Shown here: positions 1 through 5,319 of the stretch, piece by piece
Layout: each line of letters opens with the position of its first letter
Position numbering within the stretch: position 1 is the first letter of the stretch
NCBI GenBank assembly: GCA_015658585.1
Contig: DQOP01000126.1
Span: forward strand, 1-13,920
Reading direction: 5' to 3'
Source: Candidatus Poseidoniales archaeon
GTDB lineage: Archaea; Thermoplasmatota; Poseidoniia; MGIII; CG-Epi1
Length of the DNA stretch: 13,920 bases
Position numbers and translations under genes: made by a program
The notes under the pieces: model-generated
Database searches by the model: none
Told to the model about the DNA's origin: nothing
Seen by the model: the letters and a program-made list of their open reading frames with translations, nothing else

Positions 1-192
1 ATGGACAACGGTCGAGTTTATCACTTTTCCATTACCCTTGAATTGGTAATCTTCCATATTTCCTATTGATTCCCTTCCAGCCTCCGGATTAAAACTTCTC
101 TTGGGGTAGTGGTAGGTATTTGTTATCTTACAATGGGATCCTACCAGGTTGTAGCGTGATTCTATCTCTCTCCAGAATCTTGGTACCGACAT
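1..192 (-). CDS. DUF35 (rubredoxin-like zinc ribbon + OB-fold) protein, N-terminal part, cut by window edge
   Basis: The first 64 residues are present; the rest lies beyond position 1. The ATG overlaps the thiolase stop by one base (TAATG), with a GAGGCGG purine run just upstream. The N-terminus (MSVPRFWREIESRYNLVGSHC) has the aromatic helix and the 'L(V/I)GSKC' entry typical of archaeal DUF35 proteins. The segment ending FKGNGKVINSTVVH resembles the first OB-fold strands. In archaea this protein sits between thiolase and HMG-CoA synthase in one complex and helps hold the CoA moiety during acetoacetyl-CoA transfer; its position after those two genes fits. Oddly, only the first Cys of the usual CxxC...CxxC ribbon is seen (Cys21). 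The other three positions read Thr, Asn and Ala by eye, so zinc binding is probably lost. Family identity is fairly safe; OB-fold completeness cannot be judged. Confidence 0.8.
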   Translation of the reverse strand, partial: MSVPRFWREIESRYNLVGSHCKITNTYHYPKRSFNPEAGRESIGNMEDYQFKGNGKVINSTVVH

Positions 193-1358
193 TAATCCGC
201 CTCTAGTATGTGTACTACGGCAGTTGCCGCTGTACCGCCATGATTTTCCGCCAGTCCTATTTTGGCACCTTTGATTTGTCTTTTTCCTGCTTCACCTCTA
301 AGTTGCTGAACTATCTCTACCACTTGAGCGATTCCAGTAGCACCTGGGGCATGGCCACGGGCCTTCAATCCACCACTTGTGTTTACAGCAATCTTCCCAC
401 CTAATCTGGTCTCACCTTTGAACCCCATAGAAGCAGCCTTGCCTCGTTTAAATATTCCAATTTCTTCCAAGGCTATTATCTCAGTGATTGTAAAGTTGTC
501 ATGAACTTCAACCAGATCTAAATCCTTAGTCTTTTTCCCACAACTTTTGAATGCTCTTTTGGCTGCAATACCTATTGCAGGCAGTCGATTCAAATATTTA
601 CGGTGGTGCAAACTCAATGTGTCAGATGCCTGCCCTGATCCGATAATCCTAATTGATTCTTTTTTGAATTTTTTGGCTTTATCGGTTGCGCAAAGAACCA
701 CAGCCGCAGCTCCATCGCTATTTGGTGCACAGTCCAACATCCGTAAAGGACTGGAAACCATTCCTGAATTAGAGACAGCCTCTCCAGAGACTTGAAATGG
801 GAATTGAGCCATAGGATTCAGTGATGCGTGATAATGATTCTTCTCAGAAACCGCGGAAAGTTCCTCTCGACTGGTTCCATATTCATTCATGTGGCTTTGC
901 GCAATCATTGCATGCAATGAGGCAAAAGTAGCACCAGCCTGGGATTCCCATTGTTCATCAGACCCCATACTTACAGTGTATGAAGATTCCGAATCACTAA
1001 CATCCGTCATCTTCTCCGCGCCTCCTACAACTGCAATGTCAATGAATCCACCAGCAATGGCCATGTACGCCTGTCTGATTGCTAACCCACCAGAAGCTGA
1101 TGCAGCTTCGACCCTGGTTGCCGGCACGTTCAGATTGGTCAAACCACAATAGTCAGCTATCAGGGCGCTTACATGTTCTTGTTGTAGAGTGGATCCTGCA
1201 GCCATGTTTCCAATATACAACGCGTCAATGTCTTTGCTTGTTATTCCAGCATCACTTATCGCCGCGAGTCCTGTTTCTAGACCTAATTCCCGAAGCGATT
1301 TCTCCCACAACTCACCGAATTTAGTTATCCCTATTCCAATTACGCTAACATCCCTCAA
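192..1358 (-). CDS. Archaeal SCP-x-type acetyl-CoA acetyltransferase (thiolase) with Ser at the nucleophile position
   Basis: Expected role: condensation of two acetyl-CoA to acetoacetyl-CoA, the first mevalonate-pathway step, in a cytosolic complex with HMG-CoA synthase and DUF35. The 388-residue length and the N-terminus MRDVSVIGIGITKFGELW match archaeal thiolases, supporting a TTG start that overlaps the synthase stop by 4 nt (TTGA); a GGGGGG purine run lies just upstream. Conserved pieces include EKMTDVSD, the LDCAPNSDGAAA segment, the HDNF motif and NTSGGLKARGHAPGATG with the active-site His. However, the nucleophile motif VEAACASGG reads VEAASASGG: codon 87 (1098-1100) is TCA, Ser. The C-terminal HN(V/I)GG motif reads ENHGG. 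The enzyme may therefore be inactive or altered, while the frame is intact and the fold well preserved. Identity as a thiolase homologue is sure; activity is doubtful. Confidence 0.93.
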   Translation of the reverse strand: MRDVSVIGIGITKFGELWEKSLRELGLETGLAAISDAGITSKDIDALYIGNMAAGSTLQQEHVSALIADYCGLTNLNVPATRVEAASASGGLAIRQAYMAIAGGFIDIAVVGGAEKMTDVSDSESSYTVSMGSDEQWESQAGATFASLHAMIAQSHMNEYGTSREELSAVSEKNHYHASLNPMAQFPFQVSGEAVSNSGMVSSPLRMLDCAPNSDGAAAVVLCATDKAKKFKKESIRIIGSGQASDTLSLHHRKYLNRLPAIGIAAKRAFKSCGKKTKDLDLVEVHDNFTITEIIALEEIGIFKRGKAASMGFKGETRLGGKIAVNTSGGLKARGHAPGATGIAQVVEIVQQLRGEAGKRQIKGAKIGLAENHGGTAATAVVHILEAD

Positions 1359-2401
1359 TTCGAACCCCCCATTCTCAATTTTCCTCTATATTTTGCATAT
1401 GTGGCATAGTTTACAATCTTCATCCTTGAGATCATGTCTTCTACGGTCTCACTGCGGTCCATTTTTTCTATGTTCTCTGTTACAGTGATGTCAAAACCAT
1501 CGCTTCCCGCTCCAGACCCGTATGCCACCGCTAAAATCCTATCACCTGGTTTTGCGATGTCCAGAATAGCTGCAAGACCTAAGAAAATAGCACCAGAATA
1601 AGTATTTCCGATTCTGGGAGTGAGTAATCCGGTTTCAAATTGTTCTGCAGTGAAACCCAATGCTTTTGCAGCCCTAATTGGAAATTTACCATTAGGTTGA
1701 TGGGTTACAATATAATCATAGTCTTTTGCTTCTGTACCTGCCATTTCCATGGTCTTCAGACCACAACTCATAACATGTTTGAAGAAGGCTGGTTTACCAG
1801 TAAAACGTCCACCATGCCTTGGATATTTCTGACCCTCTCTCCTCCAGAAATCCGGTGTATCTGTTGTATAAGAAGTGGTATGGTTTATATCAGCAATCAC
1901 TTTCTTGCTACCGATTATGAGTGCCCCTCCACCGGCTGAAGCGCTGTATTCCAAGGCATCACCTGGAGCACCTTGGGAGGTATCAACCCCAATTGCAATT
2001 CCATTCTCCACCTGTTTGTCACCGACCATTCCCATACATGTTTGGATTGCCGCTGTACCAGCTTTACATGCAAATTCAAAGTCAGCTGCAGTTAGATGTG
2101 GTGTTGCTCTTATTGCTTGAGCAACGATGGTGGATGTAGGTTTCACAGCATATGGGTGCGATTCCGAACCTGTGTAAATAGCTCCAATGTTGTCCCCATT
2201 CAATTTTGCTCTTTTCATAGCTTGTCGCGTCGCCTCGACAGAGATGGTTATCACGTCCTCATCAGGGCCTGGCACGGATTTTGAGTAGACATTCAAATTT
2301 TTAGCCCAAGCACTACCATCTGCGCCCCATACAGACGCGATCTCTCCAGTTTCGATTTTATGGCAGGGTATATACGCCCCATAGCTTACTATTCCACTCA
2401 T
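1355..2401 (-). CDS. Hydroxymethylglutaryl-CoA synthase, archaeal type
   Basis: Condenses acetyl-CoA with acetoacetyl-CoA to HMG-CoA, the second step of the mevalonate route to archaeal isoprenoid lipids. The 348-residue length is normal for the archaeal family. Catalytic residues are visible: Glu80 in YTGSESHPYA, nucleophile Cys112 in DFEFACKAGT and His234 in THQPNGKFP. The family motif SVPGPDEDV is at 42-50 and the C-terminal AYGSGAGSDGF loop at 293-303. The ATG has a clear Shine-Dalgarno, AGGAG (2407-2411), which overlaps the regulator stop codon; the gap to the regulator is 8 nt. The stop overlaps the thiolase start by 4 nt, so translation is probably coupled. Unlike its thiolase and DUF35 neighbours, every key residue is retained. 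Confidence 0.96.
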   Translation of the reverse strand: MSGIVSYGAYIPCHKIETGEIASVWGADGSAWAKNLNVYSKSVPGPDEDVITISVEATRQAMKRAKLNGDNIGAIYTGSESHPYAVKPTSTIVAQAIRATPHLTAADFEFACKAGTAAIQTCMGMVGDKQVENGIAIGVDTSQGAPGDALEYSASAGGGALIIGSKKVIADINHTTSYTTDTPDFWRREGQKYPRHGGRFTGKPAFFKHVMSCGLKTMEMAGTEAKDYDYIVTHQPNGKFPIRAAKALGFTAEQFETGLLTPRIGNTYSGAIFLGLAAILDIAKPGDRILAVAYGSGAGSDGFDITVTENIEKMDRSETVEDMISRMKIVNYATYAKYRGKLRMGGSN

Positions 2402-2409
2402 TTTTTCTC

Positions 2410-3090
2410 CTATTTAAGATACCTCAGTCTTTCTACAATCGTGCTTTCATCAAGGTCCGTTTTGACCAAGACCACTTTTTCCATATCAGCCAGTTTGAGT
2501 GCTAACGGGTCTACTGCCTTTGGTTTGACATAAACCACCATCCTAGGTTTGACAGGATGGGCCCTAACTGCGATCATAGGTGATCTGCCGTAGTGCACAC
2601 CAGAGAAGAATAGAGCTCTTTCATTTGACCAACCATACATTTCACCAAACGCATTGAAAGTAGTGATGGCCTTCAGTGAATCAACTATAGTATATCCATA
2701 GATGGGCCTTTCAATTATCTCCTCACTACCTGCCAGTACTTCTCCTTCTATCTTTTCAATGATAGATTCTATTGAGATTCCACTAGTGAATTCCCTTATG
2801 TCAACTATAGCTTTGTTGGTACGTGTACCTGCCATGGTGTTTACTACTTTTCCACCATGTGATGAGTCATAGTCGACCATCGCTTCTACAAATTTTCTCA
2901 CAGTTACAATGCCTGGTGATGCTCTGCGTCCCTTCTCGAAATCACAAACTACAGAAGGATTCACTTCGAGTAATGTCGCAAGCTCCTTCTGTGATAATTG
3001 AAATATTTCCCTCCACTTCCTCAGAGTCTCACCTGGCTTTTCCGAAACAACGATTTCTCCAGCCATCCGGCGAGTTAGTTGTTCTTGCAC
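2410..3090 (-). CDS. XRE-family (COG1709-like) archaeal transcriptional regulator, probable mevalonate operon regulator
   Basis: A DNA-binding protein of about 226 residues. A Cro/CI-type helix-turn-helix lies at roughly residues 20-60 (KWREIFQLSQKELATLLEVN, then PSVVCDFEKGRR). An alpha/beta C-terminal region follows that could sense a ligand or another protein. Archaeal regulators of this type are commonly found directly upstream of HMG-CoA synthase, so control of this operon, including its own gene, is likely but inferred. Start choice: an upstream GTG at 3108 is in frame, but the TATA-like box at 3111-3120 would leave it outside the transcript. The GTG at 3090 lies about 26 nt from the box, fitting a leaderless mRNA. 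An ATG at 3066 (MAGEIVV) is a third option, since recognisable homology begins near it. The stop is TAG. Confidence 0.85.
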   Translation of the reverse strand: MQEQLTRRMAGEIVVSEKPGETLRKWREIFQLSQKELATLLEVNPSVVCDFEKGRRASPGIVTVRKFVEAMVDYDSSHGGKVVNTMAGTRTNKAIVDIREFTSGISIESIIEKIEGEVLAGSEEIIERPIYGYTIVDSLKAITTFNAFGEMYGWSNERALFFSGVHYGRSPMIAVRAHPVKPRMVVYVKPKAVDPLALKLADMEKVVLVKTDLDESTIVERLRYLK

Positions 3091-3110
3091 ATGGTTCGAT
3101 TTCGACACAC

Positions 3111-3120
3111 TATTTAATTA
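3111..3120 (-). promoter_or_regulatory. TATA-like box of the regulator-mevalonate operon
   Basis: On the minus strand this reads TAATTAAATA, centred about 26 nt before the GTG at 3090. It is flanked by short inverted arms ACAC (3107-3110) and GTGT (3124-3127), which might serve as an operator, though 4-bp arms are weak evidence. A second small palindromic element, TCGA-TT-TCGA, covers 3096-3105 between the box and the proposed start. Confidence 0.5.
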
Positions 3121-3170
3121 TATGTGTATCTGACTTCGTCAATCAGCTTACTTTATGTCCTTGAAATGCA

Positions 3171-3181
3171 ATTATTATATA
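3171..3181 (+). promoter_or_regulatory. TATA-like box of the arginine decarboxylase gene
   Basis: ATTATTATATA is centred about 24 nt upstream of the ATG at 3200, giving a predicted transcription start at or next to the start codon. A GAGGT run at 3190-3194 could also act as a Shine-Dalgarno if the transcript starts further upstream. This box and the minus-strand box at 3111-3120 lie about 60 bp apart in the divergent spacer. Confidence 0.5.
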
Positions 3182-3199
3182 GGCAACAAGAGGTTGAAA

Positions 3200-3760
3200 A
3201 TGGTGAACTCAACAAATTGGATTCCCAAAAACATATTTTTAACCAAAGGCACTGGTGTTCATAATGAGAAACTCGCGTCCTTTGAACTTGCTTTGAGATC
3301 TGCTGGTATTGCTAGCTATAACCTGATTTCCGTTTCTTCAATCCTGCCACCACATTGTTCAATTATTGATTCTGAGAAAGGAAATCGAATGCTCAATTCT
3401 GGCCAGGTGGTTCCTGTTGTTCTGGCACGCTCAGAGAGTAATAAAGCAGATACACTGGTAAGTTCTGGAGTCGGCATCGCAATACCAAGAAACCAGGATG
3501 ATTATGGATATCTTTCCGAGCATCATGCGACAGGTATGGATGCACGTCAGGTAGAGGATTATGTCGAGGACCTTGCGGCTGAGATGCTGGCAACTACCTA
3601 TGGCCTCCAATTCGATCCTGACGCTTCGTGGGACAAGAAGCGTGAATTGTGGACGATTGATAACCGAATAGTAGAGACCAAGAGCATTGTTGCAGTTTCC
3701 CCCTCAGATTCTTCTGGAAAATGGACAACTGTTGTTTGTGCCGCAGTTTTGATTATCTAA
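3200..3760 (+). CDS. pdaD: Pyruvoyl-dependent arginine decarboxylase (proenzyme)
   Basis: Decarboxylates arginine to agmatine, the first step of archaeal polyamine synthesis. The 186-residue proenzyme should cleave itself between Ser46 and Ser47 in SVSSILPP, turning Ser47 into the pyruvoyl cofactor. Other family marks are the N-terminal KNIFLTKGTGVHNEKLASFE, the GIAIPRNQDDYGYLSEHHA segment with the catalytic-region Glu, EDLAAEMLATTYGLQFDPD, and the C-terminal KWTTVVCAAV strand. The frame is open 45 nt further upstream, but the start at 3200 was chosen because family homology begins a few residues after it, a GAGGT precedes it and a TATA-like box lies 24 nt upstream. It is transcribed divergently from the mevalonate operon; no functional tie is evident. 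Confidence 0.95.
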   Translation: MVNSTNWIPKNIFLTKGTGVHNEKLASFELALRSAGIASYNLISVSSILPPHCSIIDSEKGNRMLNSGQVVPVVLARSESNKADTLVSSGVGIAIPRNQDDYGYLSEHHATGMDARQVEDYVEDLAAEMLATTYGLQFDPDASWDKKRELWTIDNRIVETKSIVAVSPSDSSGKWTTVVCAAVLII

Positions 3761-3879
3761 GTTCCCAATCAAATAAGAATAGATTTGAATCAGAGTATTT
3801 TCCCTATTGTAAAAATATAGCACCTTATAAAATACTTTTTAAACAGGATTTAGATAGACAAGAATATTCAAGATTGGGG

Positions 3880-3894
3880 TTTTTCTTCATTTTT
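3880..3894 (+). terminator. T-rich tract, possible archaeal terminator
   Basis: TTTTTCTTCATTTTT follows the decarboxylase stop by about 120 nt. Archaeal RNA polymerase often terminates at such T runs without a hairpin. A shorter T5 run at 3836-3840 is an alternative. The region is generally AT-rich, so this is tentative. Confidence 0.35.
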
Positions 3895-3916
3895 ACAGAT
3901 AATTACAGAGGATAGG

Positions 3917-3966
3917 TATATAAACTTTATATCTGAGAACATTTTGCAATTTTACCGACTTATATA
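3917..3966 (+). promoter_or_regulatory. Two TATA-like boxes upstream of the propeller-SHOCT gene
   Basis: TATATAAA (3917-3924) and CTTATATA (3959-3966) are the best promoter candidates. They predict leaders of roughly 100 and 60 nt before the ATG at 4050, so this gene, unlike most here, would be leadered. No Shine-Dalgarno is seen before 4050, and no TATA-like box stands at the 24-28 nt distance. Confidence 0.4.
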
Positions 3967-4049
3967 GGGCTCTAATCAGGAATTAGCGAAAATCTCGGAC
4001 ATAGGACAAGTATTAAACAACCAGACACATTGTATGTAAGTATCCTCAC

Positions 4050-5282
4050 ATGCGCGAGAGCACACCACTATGGTCATTTCGAAAGGGAGTAACCCCTTCT
4101 GCTTTATCGATAAGTTTGGATGGCAAATTTGCAGGAGTAGGCCACAAAGGTGGGCTTTTTCTTCTTAATAATGCAGGTGGTCTCACATGGGCAACCAAAA
4201 AGATAAGGCGCGTGCGTGACATCTCGATATCCACCCGCACAGGTAAGATGTCGATTGCTAGTGGCCAGAAAGTTGTTTACTTGATAGATCGTAAGGGAGC
4301 TATTATTTGGCATCGTGAGCTTCAGAGTTCAGCAGTATCAACTAGTATCTCCTCCGATGGGAATGTTATTGTGGTTGGGACTAATTTGGGGCGTCTGGTT
4401 GTATTTAATGGTAAAGGAAAGATTCTTTGGGAAACACATTTGAGCAACTCAGATTTTCCGGTAAACTCGGTTGATATCTCCTCGGATGGAAAATTTATTG
4501 TGGCTGGTACTGACTATTCACACATCTATCTGTACGACACAAAGGGGAAGATACTCTGGGCCAAGGAAACTACTGGCGTGGTTCTCCAGACCTGTATAAA
4601 CTCAAACGGTGATTATTTAGGATATCTTACTAGCGATCGCAAGTTTTCGTTTGGGGTAAAGAGTTCAAGGATTCTTTGGGAACAGGTATTTGCTAAACAG
4701 CCAGTTTGGGTTGATATGACACAGACTGCGGATTTTATGACAGTTGGAGAATCAGCTACTAAGGTTACGTTGTTTAGCAAGACTGGACGTAAGGTTTGGG
4801 GTTTTAAACCTCGTTCTGCACCCCAGGGAGTTATGGCTAGTGGAGGAGGTTACGTTTTTGTGGGAGGGCCCACAGAGATCTGCAAGTACAGTCTCGAGCC
4901 TTATCTCAAACGCCTTCTAGTGCATTGCAAAAAGATGATTAAAAAAGCAAACTCAGAAAATTTAGATACCACCACTGCCAATAAGTATCTTGCCACTGCC
5001 GTGTCCAGTCTTCAGAGTTCAAATCATCTAGAATTTCTGGTAAATGTTCAACAGGCACGGCGTTCAGCCCGTGAGGCTCGTGTAATAGATAGTGATATGA
5101 CTCCCAATGAAAGAAGGCTTGAACGGAATGAGATGGAGGGGTTGTCAAGACTGAAAACTAGTTCGGATTCCTCTGGGGAAGAAATGCTTCCTAAATTAGT
5201 TCAGTTGGCCGAGATGAGGGAAAGTGGAATCCTGAGTGAAGAAGAATTTGTTATAGCTAAGGCTAAACTTTTGAAACTCTAA
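4050..5282 (+). CDS. PQQ/WD-like seven-bladed beta-propeller protein with C-terminal SHOCT motif
   Basis: A 410-residue protein without signal peptide or membrane segment, so probably cytosolic. Residues 1-285 form about 40-residue repeats, each ending in a hydrophobic-x-W strand: Trp 8, 47, 87, 127, 170, 210 and 250. Recurrent S-x-DG turns (SLDGKF, SSDGNV, SSDGKF) and G-K-I-L-W strands recur in the middle blades. The N-terminal PLWSF strand probably closes the last blade with residues 251-281. Residues 283-345 look helical, 346-378 a polar linker, and 380-410 (LVQLAEMRESGILSEEEF, then KAKLLKL) match the SHOCT motif, often found at protein ends and thought to mediate oligomerisation or binding. 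The ATG is the first in-frame start after an upstream stop. A scaffold or sensor role is plausible; the precise function is unknown. Confidence 0.85.
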   Translation: MRESTPLWSFRKGVTPSALSISLDGKFAGVGHKGGLFLLNNAGGLTWATKKIRRVRDISISTRTGKMSIASGQKVVYLIDRKGAIIWHRELQSSAVSTSISSDGNVIVVGTNLGRLVVFNGKGKILWETHLSNSDFPVNSVDISSDGKFIVAGTDYSHIYLYDTKGKILWAKETTGVVLQTCINSNGDYLGYLTSDRKFSFGVKSSRILWEQVFAKQPVWVDMTQTADFMTVGESATKVTLFSKTGRKVWGFKPRSAPQGVMASGGGYVFVGGPTEICKYSLEPYLKRLLVHCKKMIKKANSENLDTTTANKYLATAVSSLQSSNHLEFLVNVQQARRSAREARVIDSDMTPNERRLERNEMEGLSRLKTSSDSSGEEMLPKLVQLAEMRESGILSEEEFVIAKAKLLKL

Positions 5283-5288
5283 CTTAAA

Positions 5289-5298
5289 CTTAATATAA
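5289..5298 (+). promoter_or_regulatory. TATA-like box of the acyl-CoA synthetase operon
   Basis: CTTAATATAA is centred about 26 nt before the ATG at 5320, within the 37-nt gap after the propeller gene. This predicts a leaderless transcript for the synthetase and the genes that follow it. Confidence 0.55.
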
Positions 5299-5319
5299 TC
5301 TGGGTATATTAAGAAGATT

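Larger units (their letters stand above)
3761..4049. other. AT-rich intergenic spacer, no gene recognised
   Basis: This 289-bp stretch between the decarboxylase and the propeller gene has no convincing ORF or tRNA-like fold. It holds several T-rich runs, TATA-like boxes at 3917-3924 and 3959-3966, and a 5-bp hairpin (CTAAT-cagga-ATTAG) at 3972-3986. The last roughly 60 nt (3990-4049) are less AT-rich and would form the leader of the propeller mRNA if the second box is used. Confidence 0.6.

Noticed and set aside
1098..1100. The Ser codon in the thiolase as a sequencing error
   Set aside because: TCA to TGC/TGT would need two base changes, and a second active-site motif and the partner DUF35 protein are also altered, so a real change is more likely; it is still not excluded without reads.
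210..2284. Several plus-strand open frames of 60-100 codons across the thiolase and synthase genes
   Set aside because: They are antisense to well-supported conserved genes, show no family signature, and have no promoter or ribosome-binding site.
3155..3199. A 15-codon upstream extension of the arginine decarboxylase
   Set aside because: It covers the TATA-like box and precedes the family N-terminus; the ATG at 3200 has both a GAGGT and the right promoter distance.
3721..3915. A 64-codon plus-strand frame across the decarboxylase end and spacer
   Set aside because: It overlaps the decarboxylase, ends in AT-rich spacer and has low-complexity composition with no recognisable domain.
4349..4490. 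Near-repeat DNA (ATCTCCTC-GATGG) within the propeller gene
   Set aside because: It encodes the recurring SSDG turn of consecutive propeller blades, so it reflects protein repeats rather than a separate DNA element.
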